DNA from: Paenibacillus helianthi
Lineage (GTDB): Bacteria; Bacillota; Bacilli; Paenibacillales; Paenibacillaceae
Direction of reading: 5' to 3'
NCBI RefSeq assembly: GCF_001909055.1
Contig: NZ_LVWI01000052.1
Span: 1-64,000 of the forward strand
Length of the DNA: 64,000 nt
Below the pieces are notes generated by a model, which had not been told where the DNA came from, did no database searches, and saw only the letters and a program-made list of their open reading frames with translations. A program made the position numbers and the translations under genes. This document shows, one piece after another, positions 24,935 through 33,036 of this stretch (position 1 is its first letter; every line of letters begins with the position of its first letter).

Positions 24935-25252
24935 CTACTCGACCCAGCTCTCTGCCCAGGACTGAATCTGCTGCATGACCGGCTCCAGCGCACGGCCTTT
25001 AGTTGTCAATTCATACTCGATGCGTACGGGGGTTTCCGGGTACACATGGCGTACCAGAATCCCTTCACACTCCAGGTCCTTCATTCGTTCGGATAACATC
25101 TTATCGCTCATTGTTGGGATCAGACCGGAAATATCCTTGAAACGCTTGGGTCCGCTCATCAATGTCTGAATAATAAGTCCATTCCAACGTTTACCTAAGA
25201 AGGAGAAGGCCGTTTCGAATCGAGGGCACATCGTCAGCTGATGTTCTTCCAT
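24935..25252 (-). CDS. HxlR-family winged-helix transcriptional regulator
   Basis: 105 residues from the ATG at 25252 with an AGAGGTGAG ribosome binding site (an in-frame GTG lies at 25261). The HxlR pattern is clear: CPRFETAFSFLGKRWNGLII near the start, RFKDISGLIPTMSDKMLSERMKDLE as the helix-turn-helix, then RHVYPETPVRIEYELTTKG for the wing and strand, and a final amphipathic helix. It has the conserved early Cys. Members often sense thiol-reactive or oxidant signals and control an adjacent gene. No divergent target is obvious here; the downstream gene at 24600 is separated by a terminator. Confidence 0.9.
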   Translation of the reverse strand: MEEHQLTMCPRFETAFSFLGKRWNGLIIQTLMSGPKRFKDISGLIPTMSDKMLSERMKDLECEGILVRHVYPETPVRIEYELTTKGRALEPVMQQIQSWAESWVE

Positions 25253-25345
25253 TATTCTCACCTCTCACTTTTAACTTACATTAAGTTAGTATATATAATT
25301 TTAACACATTTATAGCACAATGAACATCGTTTGGCAAAAAAAAGA

Positions 25346-25669
25346 TCAATCGCCTGTGTCTTGCCGGGATTCCCTATTGGCTATAGCCTCCGTCACTACA
25401 TATGCAAGGTCATCATTGCTATATAAAGACAGGACTCCCAGCACCGTATCGTCGGAGATGAACCCCGATTCGTCAAGGGGTACAGTCAGCGAAAGCGCAT
25501 GGCTTAACGCCGCATTTCCCTCTTGCTGCGGATAAGCCTGAAGATACAACGCGTGCGGGTCCAGCTTGTTGTTCACACACCATTGGGCAAATACCAGGAT
25601 CATCATCTCTTCATCCCGCTTATAGCTCTCGATAATCTGCTCTTCCGTTGATTTGCGGTAATCCTCCAT
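25346..25669 (-). CDS. Small acidic hypothetical protein
   Basis: 107 residues, acidic, predicted helical in the first 45 residues (EEQIIESYKRDEEMMILVFAQWC), no membrane segment. AAAGGAGGGAG precedes the ATG. It follows the oxidoreductase gene by 27 bp on the same strand and is probably co-transcribed with it. The family was not recognised. Confidence 0.65.
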   Translation of the reverse strand: MEDYRKSTEEQIIESYKRDEEMMILVFAQWCVNNKLDPHALYLQAYPQQEGNAALSHALSLTVPLDESGFISDDTVLGVLSLYSNDDLAYVVTEAIANRESRQDTGD

Positions 25670-25696
25670 GTGGTCTCCCTCCTTTCCGCTCCAATG

Positions 25697-26632
25697 TTAA
25701 TCAGCAAGCTTCGCTGCCAGCACATGGCTGGGCAGGACCGCTGAAGCAGCTATTCCGCATTGCCCCGGTATGTCCAGGCTGCTTAAAAAATGGTTCACCA
25801 CACCGCTGAATCCTCTGCGCTCCAACACCGTATCCCAGCTTCCGAAATTCTGCGTGCGCGGCAGTGTGCCCTTCTCATACAAGGTTGCCCGTTCCATGTC
25901 CACAACTTCCACAGATCTGCCGTTACCGTGCAACTCCAGCTTCTCCAGATCTGCCCCGGCGTCCCGCACCATGCTGAACATACCGGTCGCACCATTCTTC
26001 CAGCCCAGATTGCCGGAAGATTGCAGCAGCCGTCCCGCATCGTCGGATTTCAGGCTGTTGTGCAGCAGCTCAGCATCTCCTCCGCACAACCATAGCAGCA
26101 GATCCAGCATATGGATCAGATCATCATGGATCGTTTCACGGCTGCTGCCGGATTGCAGCTTGGTCCGGTGCTTGAACGCGTGACAGGCGCTGATGCCGCC
26201 TGCTTTCTCCAGCCAAGCTTTGGCAGCCGTATACATCGGCGCATAGCGGCGGTTGAACCCTACGCCCAGCAGCAGTCCCTTCTCTTCAGCGAATCCGGCC
26301 ATCCGCCGGGATTCTTCCAGATCATAGGACAGCGGCTTGTCCACATATACCGAAACTCCGTGATTTAAGCATTTCATAACAATATCATAATGCGTGGGGG
26401 TTGGGCTATGCACAAATACTGCATCAGGCTTCCACGACAGGAGCTCATTCAGATCCGTAGTGCCTCTCGGGAACCGGTAGGAATGAACCGCGTCCTGTAC
26501 GGTTGCCGGCGAATGGCTGAGCACTCCCACCACCTCCGCCTGATCATGCCTGGACAGCAGTGGGAGATAGACTTTCCGGGCGATGTCGCCGAGGCCAACC
26601 AGAGCCACCCTTTTACGTTCTGTACTTTTCAT
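25697..26632 (-). CDS. Gfo/Idh/MocA-family NAD(P)-dependent oxidoreductase
   Basis: 311 residues from the ATG at 26632 (GGGAGATA upstream; the frame is open further). The Rossmann fingerprint GLGDIA is at about residue 13-18, the family's K-P site reads VDKPLS at about 96-101, and the helix IHDDLIHMLDLLLWL at about 181 corresponds to the substrate-domain segment with the catalytic His region. Such enzymes oxidise or reduce sugars, inositols or related compounds; the substrate cannot be deduced. It heads a likely two-gene unit with the 107-residue protein. Confidence 0.85.
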   Translation of the reverse strand: MKSTERKRVALVGLGDIARKVYLPLLSRHDQAEVVGVLSHSPATVQDAVHSYRFPRGTTDLNELLSWKPDAVFVHSPTPTHYDIVMKCLNHGVSVYVDKPLSYDLEESRRMAGFAEEKGLLLGVGFNRRYAPMYTAAKAWLEKAGGISACHAFKHRTKLQSGSSRETIHDDLIHMLDLLLWLCGGDAELLHNSLKSDDAGRLLQSSGNLGWKNGATGMFSMVRDAGADLEKLELHGNGRSVEVVDMERATLYEKGTLPRTQNFGSWDTVLERRGFSGVVNHFLSSLDIPGQCGIAASAVLPSHVLAAKLAD

Positions 26633-26780
26633 AAGCGTATCTCCCTTGGCTGTGAGTATTTCCATTTCCTTTTAGACGTATTATACCGTGACAAGTCGCA
26701 GCAACAAATGATCTTTGCTTCATTAAATTCTTTTTTTTCAGTATGATGAAATGAATGAACGAAAGAAAGGGCATAGTAGA

Positions 26781-27398
26781 ATGAGAAAATGGCTGACTAT
26801 ATTACTGTATGTTTCGGGAATATTCCTCACGTTTATCTACAGGTATGATATCCTGGCCTGGCTGCGGCAGGATCATAATCTGTTTTTGGGCTTTGGTGCC
26901 GCTACTTTGCTGGCGATGTTCCCGCCGGTGCCTTATAAACTGATAATCGGGATTTACGGGTATGCCTATGGAAGTCTGGCGGCTGCGGTGATTTGCTGGA
27001 GTGCGTCTACCCTTGCCGGGGCGATGATCTATGGTATTGTTCAACACATGTTCCAGGAAAAAGCCCGTACTTATTTGGCATCAGTACCCGCGCTGGATAA
27101 ATTCACATCTGCCGTGCAGCGGAGGCCATTTGCAGCGGTAGTGCTAGCCCGGCTTGCACCGGTCGTTCCGCAGATGGGAGTGAATATCTATGCAGGCGCC
27201 GCCGGGTTGCCCTTTTGGAGTTATCTTGCGGCATCCGGACTGGGCAAAATTCCTGCGATTGCGTTATATGCCTTTCTCGGCGGCCAGCTGTTCCAGCATC
27301 CGCGAAGCGCGTGGATGGCTATCCTGGTATATGTGGCAGTACTGGCTCTGGCCATATTATCGCTACGTCCACGATCCTTCAGCTCCAAGAAAGATTGA
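26781..27398 (+). CDS. TVP38/TMEM64 (VTT-domain) membrane protein
   Basis: 205 residues from the ATG at 26781, preceded by AAAGGG; an ATG at 26751 has no ribosome binding site. Six or so hydrophobic helices. The VTT-domain motif F.PPVPYKLIIGIYGYAYG is at about 45-65, and ARLAPVVPQMGVNIYAGAAG at about 120-140 is the matching second half. Proteins of this group are DedA-superfamily transporters or scramblases; the lipid or ion handled is unknown. It is followed by a strong terminator, so it forms a single-gene unit. Confidence 0.85.
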   Translation: MRKWLTILLYVSGIFLTFIYRYDILAWLRQDHNLFLGFGAATLLAMFPPVPYKLIIGIYGYAYGSLAAAVICWSASTLAGAMIYGIVQHMFQEKARTYLASVPALDKFTSAVQRRPFAAVVLARLAPVVPQMGVNIYAGAAGLPFWSYLAASGLGKIPAIALYAFLGGQLFQHPRSAWMAILVYVAVLALAILSLRPRSFSSKKD

Positions 27399-27432
27399 TG
27401 CAAGTAAGCACATGAATTCTTATTTTTGCACA

Positions 27433-27468
27433 AAACGCCGCTAACTGGCAGGCGGCGCTTTTTTGTTT
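27433..27468 (+). terminator. Terminator after the TVP38 gene
   Basis: AAACGCCGC, a 10-nt loop, GCGGCG and TTTTTTGTTTT. It lies 35 bp past the stop codon at 27398. Confidence 0.85.
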
Positions 27469-27520
27469 TATAATTACATTGTGATCTATTTAATTGCAAT
27501 CTATGGATGGAGGGATATTC

Positions 27521-28507
27521 ATGAGTGATGTTCAATCTGACAATATAAGCAGCAAAACAGAAAAGGCCACGTTTGCCGGGGGCTGTTTCTGGTGTATGGT
27601 ATCACCATTTGAAGAACTTCCAGGAATCGTTGAGATTATATCCGGGTATACGGGCGGACATACCGTTAACCCGACTTATGAAGAGGTTTGTTCGGAAACC
27701 ACAGGACATGTGGAAGCGGTGCAGATCACCTTTCAACCTGATATTTTCCCATACACCAAGCTTCTGGAGCTGTTCTGGCAGCAGATTGACCCTACCGATG
27801 CCGGAGGGCAGTTCTATGACCGCGGCACTTCATACGGGACTGCCATTTTCACCCACTCCGAAGAGCAGCGGGAGCAGGCTGAAGCCTCCAAGGCGGACTT
27901 GCAGGCCAGCGGACGTTTCTCCGCCCCTATCGTGACGCCGATCCTTCCGGCCAAACCCTTTTACCGTGCAGAAGAGTACCATCAGGGGTATCACCACAAG
28001 AATCCCGGTCACTATAAACGTTACCGCAAAGGCTCCGGGCGGGATGCTTTTATCGAGGACCACTGGAAGCACAAGGAGGAGAAGCAGAGCCTCAAGGAAC
28101 GTCTGACGCCGCTGCAATATGAAGTTACTCAGAACAATGCAACCGAATCCCCTTTCCGCAATGAGTTCTGGGATCATCACGGGGATGGCATCTATGTCGA
28201 TATCGTATCCGGTGAGCCGCTGTTCAGCTCCAGCGATAAATTCGACTCCGGCTGCGGCTGGCCCAGCTTCACCCGTCCGATCCGCGACTATTCGGTCAAG
28301 GAGAAGACGGATCTCAGCCATCTGATGGTCCGCACTGAGGTCCGCAGCAAAGCGGCCGATTCTCATCTTGGACATGTATTTAACGATGGTCCCGGTCCAA
28401 ACGGCCTGCGCTACTGCATTAACTCGGCAGCACTCCGCTTTGTTCCGAAAGAGGATTTGGAAAAGGAAGGCTACAGCGAATACCGCGTACTGTTCCAGCA
28501 TACTTAA
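27521..28507 (+). CDS. msrAB: Bifunctional methionine sulfoxide reductase MsrA-MsrB
   Basis: 328 residues from the ATG at 27521, which has GGAGGGAT upstream. The MsrA half opens with the catalytic GGCFWC motif (Cys22), then GYTGGHTVNPTYEEVC. The MsrB half starts at about residue 185 (LTPLQYEVTQNNATE) with SGCGWPSF and the catalytic Cys in RYCINSAALRF near the C-terminus. The zinc-binding CxxC pairs of form-1 MsrB are not present. The fused enzyme reduces both S- and R-methionine sulfoxide in proteins. It ends in a strong terminator and is a single-gene unit. Confidence 0.95.
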   Translation: MSDVQSDNISSKTEKATFAGGCFWCMVSPFEELPGIVEIISGYTGGHTVNPTYEEVCSETTGHVEAVQITFQPDIFPYTKLLELFWQQIDPTDAGGQFYDRGTSYGTAIFTHSEEQREQAEASKADLQASGRFSAPIVTPILPAKPFYRAEEYHQGYHHKNPGHYKRYRKGSGRDAFIEDHWKHKEEKQSLKERLTPLQYEVTQNNATESPFRNEFWDHHGDGIYVDIVSGEPLFSSSDKFDSGCGWPSFTRPIRDYSVKEKTDLSHLMVRTEVRSKAADSHLGHVFNDGPGPNGLRYCINSAALRFVPKEDLEKEGYSEYRVLFQHT

Positions 28508-28550
28508 CTAAGAGCGGTTACTCCGCTCAGTTGCACATCCGCGTCACAAA

Positions 28551-28587
28551 GCCTCCAACCCGCAAGCAGCGGTGTTGGAGGCTTTTT
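28551..28587 (+). terminator. Terminator after msrAB
   Basis: GCCTCCAAC pairs with GTTGGAGGC around an 18-nt loop and is followed by TTTTTT. It begins 44 bp past the stop codon. Confidence 0.85.
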
Positions 28588-28604
28588 TCATCTGTAAAAT
28601 CGTA

Positions 28605-29753
28605 TTATTCCGGTTTTTTTTCGTCCCGCTCATCAGCATCAGGAACTGGCGCCGGATTCCCGGTGGTCTGTTCCTGCAGCGGCTGGTTCTGCTCCCGGCT
28701 CACCTGACGGATACGCATTACCGTCCCAGGATCCCGTGACTTGTTTCTTTTGCGGACCCAGAGCACAATCACCACAACAACAGCAGCTACAATCAATACC
28801 GGAAGCGCAGCAGCCAGGAATATAAAGAGCCATTGAAACATCACGGACAGTGCATGCAGACTGCTCTGAAGCGCATCCGAAGCCCGGTCCATTAACGGCC
28901 CTTGTTCTTTGGTCTTGGCAATATCCACGCTCTCTTCAGTCTGGTACAGTCGAAGCTCAACCGTAGAAAAAGATACATTCTGGTCAATATATCGCATTCT
29001 GCCTTTGATCGTCTCTATTTCCTCCTGAATGGCACCAAGCTGGTTGGCGAACGCCACGAGGTCAGCGGATTTGGTTGCCTTTTTCATAAACTCGATATAT
29101 TGGCCCTCCATCAACTGCTTGGCCTTGAGGCGCGACCCCAGATCCACATATTCCTCTGAAACGTCCTGACCCTGGATTTTATGCTGAAGCTTCACGTTTT
29201 TGATCTTTTCCAAATGGTCCAGAAAGGAAGAAAATCCCGAAGCAGGCACCTTCAGAATAAAGGCTCCGCCATGCTCATATTCGGAGGTGTTCTCCGAAAA
29301 TTCAACAATATAGCCTTCTGCGAGCGTCACCAGATTGCGTACTTCTGTCTGCGCCTTAGCATAGTCCGTCACTTCCATCGTTAGGCTGGCGTGATAGATC
29401 AGCTTTTTGTTCAATCCTGCCACAACGTCATTTCCCGTAAAACCGGCCGTTCCTTCAGCTGCACGCGCTGCATCCGTGTTGCTCACTGCTGAGCTTCCTC
29501 CGCCAGCCTTGTCTCCCTCAGCCGCAGGAGCTTCAGCTGCAGCCGACACTGCTTGATCCTTCGGTGCAGCATTCGCTGAAGTGTTCTGGTCTGCTGCGCC
29601 GTCGAAGCCTTCTGCCGTGCTGGAATTGTCTGCCTTCATCTCCGACCGGCTTGCAGAATCATTATTGCTTCCAGCCCCGCACCCTGCCAAAACCATAGCA
29701 AACACTATTAGTCCCAATACATAATACAGATAATGCAGACCCCTTTTTTGCAT
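28605..29753 (-). CDS. DUF4349-type lipoprotein
   Basis: 382 residues from the ATG at 29753 (TGGAGGA, 7 nt spacing). The N-terminus is a lipoprotein signal ending LAGC. A long Ala/Ser/Gly/Asp-rich linker follows, then at about 120-265 the DUF4349 pattern: IYHASLTMEVTDYAKAQ, then GYIVEFSENTSEYEHGG and LKVPASGFSSFLDHLEKI, then a coiled-coil with YVDLGSRLKAKQLMEGQY. A C-terminal membrane helix and a basic cytoplasmic tail end the protein. It is anchored at the membrane outer face by both lipid and helix. The function of DUF4349 is not established. It lies downstream of the candidate RNA leader at 29976-30157. Confidence 0.8.
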   Translation of the reverse strand: MQKRGLHYLYYVLGLIVFAMVLAGCGAGSNNDSASRSEMKADNSSTAEGFDGAADQNTSANAAPKDQAVSAAAEAPAAEGDKAGGGSSAVSNTDAARAAEGTAGFTGNDVVAGLNKKLIYHASLTMEVTDYAKAQTEVRNLVTLAEGYIVEFSENTSEYEHGGAFILKVPASGFSSFLDHLEKIKNVKLQHKIQGQDVSEEYVDLGSRLKAKQLMEGQYIEFMKKATKSADLVAFANQLGAIQEEIETIKGRMRYIDQNVSFSTVELRLYQTEESVDIAKTKEQGPLMDRASDALQSSLHALSVMFQWLFIFLAAALPVLIVAAVVVVIVLWVRKRNKSRDPGTVMRIRQVSREQNQPLQEQTTGNPAPVPDADERDEKKPE

Positions 29754-30187
29754 GCCCATTCCTCCAAAAGTGTAGTGGAATTTCCGCTTCTTTTGTACAG
29801 ATTGCTGCCAGCGAAGAGCTTTTTGTCTGTAGGCATCTTTCGTGTTAAAGTCTTTGACGTTCCAAAAGCTGGAAGGTTGCAGGAATTCGGTAGATTTTCC
29901 AATCCAGTGGCTGATTTGCCCAGCTAAGGTTGATTTCGTTATTTGGGGATATAAGATTCGCGAAAAGAAAAACACCAAAAACCCTATACTCACAAGGAAT
30001 AAGGGTTAGGTTCTGCTCGGACAAGCTCCACCTTGCCGTTCAGATCGTTGCTGTATAGATGGCGTCGATTCCAGCAAGGGGAGGTGAAACCCTCCTGCGA
30101 AAAGACGTACCATTCAAGGATAAGAAGGAAGCCTGGTCCAGGTTCCTTCTATTCTTTTTCTCATTCTAGCAAGATTGAGAATGATTA
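29754..30187. other. Intergenic region between DUF4349 gene and metE
   Basis: It contains the structured RNA candidate, its promoter and two hairpins (all listed separately). The frame of the DUF4349 gene stays open upstream to 29993 but has no start with a ribosome binding site. Confidence 0.5.
29976..30157 (-). ncRNA. Candidate structured small RNA or leader RNA
   Basis: About 180 nt downstream of a good minus-strand promoter with at least four hairpins: GAAGGAA-CCTGG/CCAGG-TTCCTTC (30123-30150), GGAGG/CCTCC, TTGCTG/CAGCAA and GGCAAG/CTTGTCC. It ends in a hairpin AACCCT/AGGGTT with TTTT (30007-29976). It matches no riboswitch or RNA class I can name. The first hairpin is followed by a T run on the plus strand, so a plus-strand transcript is also possible. 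Confidence 0.4.
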
Positions 30188-30191
30188 TCAA
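30163..30191 (-). promoter_or_regulatory. Sigma-A promoter overlapping the metE stop codon
   Basis: TTGATA (30191-30186), a 17-bp spacer and TAGAAT (30168-30163) on the minus strand, matching consensus at 5/6 and 5/6. The -35 box contains the metE TGA stop. It would start the RNA at about 30157. Confidence 0.6.
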
Positions 30192-32476
30192 GCGTTTTTC
30201 TTCCGCACATTACCTGCGGCCAGAACCATGTTGCGAAGTGCAGCCTCCGTCTCTTCCCAGCCGCGTGTCTTCAGCCCGCAGTCTGGATTGATCCAGAATT
30301 GTCCGGCATCCAGTACACGCAGTGCGCGCTCAATATTCTGCGTCATCTCCTCTACTTCCGGAACACGGGGACTATGGATATCATAGACACCCAGACCAAT
30401 GCCTTTATCATAATCATGATCTTCAAAAGCCGAAATCAGCTCCCCATGGCTGCGGGAAGTCTCAATGGAGATCACATCCGCATCCATAGCCGAGATCGCC
30501 CCGATCATGTCGTTAAATTCGCTGTAGCACATATGCGTATGAACCTGCGTGGTATCCTTCACATGGTTTGTGGCCACCCGGAAGGACCGTACAGCCCAAT
30601 TCAGATAATTCTCATGGTCTTCCGCCTTCAGCGGCAGCCCTTCGCGGATGGCCGGCTCATCCACCTGAATCATCTCGATTCCGGCATCCTCCAGCGCTTG
30701 AACCTCGTGACGGAGAGCAAGGGCAATTTGCTTCGCTACCTCTTCTCGGCTGAGATCATCGCGTACGAAGGACCAGTTCAGGATGGTTACCGGTCCGGTC
30801 AGCATGCCTTTTACCGGCAGCTTCGTCAAGGACTGGGCATAGACGCTTTCTTTGACGGTCATTGGCTGGATAAAAGCGACATCCGCGTAAATCACCGGAG
30901 GCTTCACGCAGCGCGAGCCATAGGATTGCACCCAGCCATTCTGGGTGAACAGATAGCCGCCCAGCTTCTCGCCGAAGAACTCGACCATATCCGTCCGCTC
31001 AAATTCACCATGTACCAGCACATCCAGACCAAGCTCCTCCTGAAGTGTAATCGCCTCGGCGATTTGACGGCGGACGAACATATCATAGCGCTCCTCATTC
31101 CACACCCCTTTGCGCCATTTGAGACGCGCCTGGCGGACCTCAGCCGTCTGCGGGAAGCTGCCGATAGTTGTAGTCGGCAGCAGGGGCAAACGCCATTTAT
31201 CCTGCTGCAGCTTCACACGCTCTGCGAACGGCAGGCTCCGGCTGTCCGGAAGTTCGTCCAGACGGCGGACCTGCTCCGCCACATCCCGGCGGCCGCGTTC
31301 AGGAAGTGCGCGGAAGACAGCCAGCGCTTCCCGGCTCCCCGCAAGCTCCGCCTCGGCCGTTCCGTTGTCACCGCCTGCGGCTGAGGCGAGCAGCCGAAGC
31401 TCTGTCAGCTTTTCGTCAGCGAAGGCCAGCGCCTGCTTCACAGCAGGCTTCAGCTTCCCTTCGCTCTGCACCGTAACCGGTACATGGAGCAGGCTGGAGG
31501 ATGGCTGAAGAATCAGCCGGTCCAGCGGCACATGAAGAGCCAGCTTCTCAATCAGTGCAAGCTTGGTATCAGGGTCGGCACGCCAGATGCTGCGTCCATC
31601 GATTATGCCTGCACCCAGCCATTTATCTTCCGGCCAGCCAAGTCGTCCGATCGCCTCCAGATTCGCACCGCCATCATGGACGAAGTCAAGGCCAATGGCC
31701 TGTACCGGCAATTCAAGCAATGCTTCCAAGGGTTCAGCCGCTTCAAAATAAGTCTGCAGAATCAGATTCAAGCCGGGGACTGCAGCGGAAATCCCGCTAT
31801 AAATGGTCTTCAGCAAGGCAATGTTTTCCGCGTTCAATCCTATAACGATGGCTGGTTCGTCGATCTGCACCCAGGTTACACCTTCCTGCTGAAGCTCCTG
31901 CAGCAGCTGAATATAAGCCGGCAGGAAGCGGGCGGCAACCTCGCTGATGTCCGCAGCCGGAAATCCCTTGGACAGCTTGAGGAAGGTATACAGTCCCACA
32001 ATGACTGGCTTGCCTTCAATACCCGCCTGCGCTTTGGCGAAGCGGTAGGCGGCCAGCGGTTTATTCTCAGTCAGCCGGGGTGTAAGGCTGCCGATCTCCG
32101 GCACGATATAATGGTAATTCGTATTGAACCATTTGGTCATCTCGCAGGCCGGGGCGGCCGCATTGCCGCGGGCCATGGCGAAATATAGATCAAGCGGGAC
32201 AGCCCCGCCGTCATAATCATAACGTGGCGGCACAATGCCGAACATGACGGCTGTGTCCAGCACATGATCGTAGAAGGTGAAATCATTCACCGGGATCAGG
32301 TCAATACCGGCCTGTTGCTGCGACTGCAGGTGCTGAAGCTGAATGTCCGCCATTTCAACACGGAACTCCTGCTCGCCAATTTTACCGGACCAGTAAGCCT
32401 CCAGTGTTTTTTTCCATTCACGGTTTTTGCCGATTCTCGGGTACCCCAGATTGCTGGTGATCAATTTTGTTGTCAT
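30188..32476 (-). CDS. metE: Cobalamin-independent methionine synthase MetE
   Basis: 762 residues, the usual MetE length. It methylates homocysteine from 5-methyltetrahydrofolate-polyglutamate without B12. The N-terminal domain starts NLGYPRIGKNREWKK; the catalytic C-terminal barrel has PTTTIGSFPQT at about 428. The zinc ligands are visible as the His and Cys of THMCYSEFND, the Glu of ISIETSRSHGE and the Cys of NPDCGLKTRGW. GATGAGGAG lies before the ATG. A cobalamin riboswitch and terminator in its leader mean it is switched off when B12 lets MetH work. Confidence 0.97.
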   Translation of the reverse strand: MTTKLITSNLGYPRIGKNREWKKTLEAYWSGKIGEQEFRVEMADIQLQHLQSQQQAGIDLIPVNDFTFYDHVLDTAVMFGIVPPRYDYDGGAVPLDLYFAMARGNAAAPACEMTKWFNTNYHYIVPEIGSLTPRLTENKPLAAYRFAKAQAGIEGKPVIVGLYTFLKLSKGFPAADISEVAARFLPAYIQLLQELQQEGVTWVQIDEPAIVIGLNAENIALLKTIYSGISAAVPGLNLILQTYFEAAEPLEALLELPVQAIGLDFVHDGGANLEAIGRLGWPEDKWLGAGIIDGRSIWRADPDTKLALIEKLALHVPLDRLILQPSSSLLHVPVTVQSEGKLKPAVKQALAFADEKLTELRLLASAAGGDNGTAEAELAGSREALAVFRALPERGRRDVAEQVRRLDELPDSRSLPFAERVKLQQDKWRLPLLPTTTIGSFPQTAEVRQARLKWRKGVWNEERYDMFVRRQIAEAITLQEELGLDVLVHGEFERTDMVEFFGEKLGGYLFTQNGWVQSYGSRCVKPPVIYADVAFIQPMTVKESVYAQSLTKLPVKGMLTGPVTILNWSFVRDDLSREEVAKQIALALRHEVQALEDAGIEMIQVDEPAIREGLPLKAEDHENYLNWAVRSFRVATNHVKDTTQVHTHMCYSEFNDMIGAISAMDADVISIETSRSHGELISAFEDHDYDKGIGLGVYDIHSPRVPEVEEMTQNIERALRVLDAGQFWINPDCGLKTRGWEETEAALRNMVLAAGNVRKKNA

Positions 32477-32521
32477 TGAAATCTGCTCCTCATCTGTTCG
32501 CTATTTGTTGTATGTCCTTAT

Positions 32522-32565
32522 AAAAAGACGCCTCTCCCGAAAAATAAGCCACAGGGAAAGACGCC
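32522..32565 (-). terminator. Expression-platform terminator of the metE riboswitch
   Basis: On the minus strand GGCGTCTTTCCC pairs (with wobbles) with GGGAGAGGCGTC and is followed by TTTTTATA. It lies between the riboswitch and the metE ribosome binding site, so it is the likely control point. Confidence 0.75.
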
Positions 32566-32633
32566 CATTGATCTTCTAAATGGAATAACGTCTGAACACC
32601 TCCCTATCTACCGTAGGTACTGCAGTGCTTCTG

Positions 32634-32822
32634 AGTCAGGCAGGTCTCCTGGCTAGCGGAGTCATCGTTCTTCAGCAAGTCTTCCCGGCTGGATCTACCT
32701 GTCTGCCAGTGACACATTAAGCTGGAACTCTTCCGTTACAGTGGCGGGACCGCGTCGGTTTCGAGCCGAACTTCCCTATTAAGCTGGACAAAAGCTACAT
32801 TCGCTCCATCCGGCACCTGTCT
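32634..32822 (-). promoter_or_regulatory. Cobalamin riboswitch
   Basis: The minus strand carries the hallmark blocks in order: AGGTGCCGG near 32818, GGGAAGTTCGGC, GTCCCGCCACTG, CCGGGAAGACTTGC and the B12 box GCCAGGAGACCTGCC at 32654-32638. The order and spacing are those of the adenosylcobalamin riboswitch family. It controls metE, the B12-independent synthase, a known arrangement. Confidence 0.95.
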
Positions 32823-32864
32823 CCTATATTCGCTTTTCAAAACTTCATCCTTTAATCTGATGCC

Positions 32865-32894
32865 ATCATACTGTACCTTTTTTGCCATTCGCAA
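32865..32894 (-). promoter_or_regulatory. Promoter of metE
   Basis: TTGCGA (32894-32889), an 18-bp spacer and TATGAT (32870-32865) on the minus strand. Transcription would start at about 32858, leaving a leader of about 380 nt that contains the riboswitch. Confidence 0.55.
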
Positions 32895-32985
32895 CAGATT
32901 CCGGCGATTTCAGCTATACACATTCGCTATAGCAAAGCAGCTTTTTGCCCGATTTGGCACTTGAATCTTGATCAGTGCTCATGAC

Positions 32986-33018
32986 AAAAAGGCGATACCC
33001 TCCAAGGAAGGCACCGCC
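32986..33018 (-). terminator. Terminator of uppP
   Basis: On the minus strand GGCGGTGCCTTCC pairs with GGAGGGTATCGCC and is followed by TTTTT. It lies just past the uppP stop codon at 33037. Confidence 0.8.
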
Positions 33019-33036
33019 TGCATTATTTTTTCTATT

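Larger units (their letters stand above)
32477..33036. other. metE leader and intergenic region
   Basis: It holds the metE promoter, the cobalamin riboswitch, its terminator and, further right, the terminator of uppP. No protein gene was seen. Confidence 0.7.

Noticed and set aside
27830..28501. 223-codon minus-strand frame opposite msrAB
   Set aside because: Antisense to the conserved MsrA-MsrB domains, with no start signal.
30299..31384. 361-codon plus-strand frame inside metE
   Set aside because: It is antisense to the conserved catalytic domain of MetE, without a ribosome binding site or family pattern.
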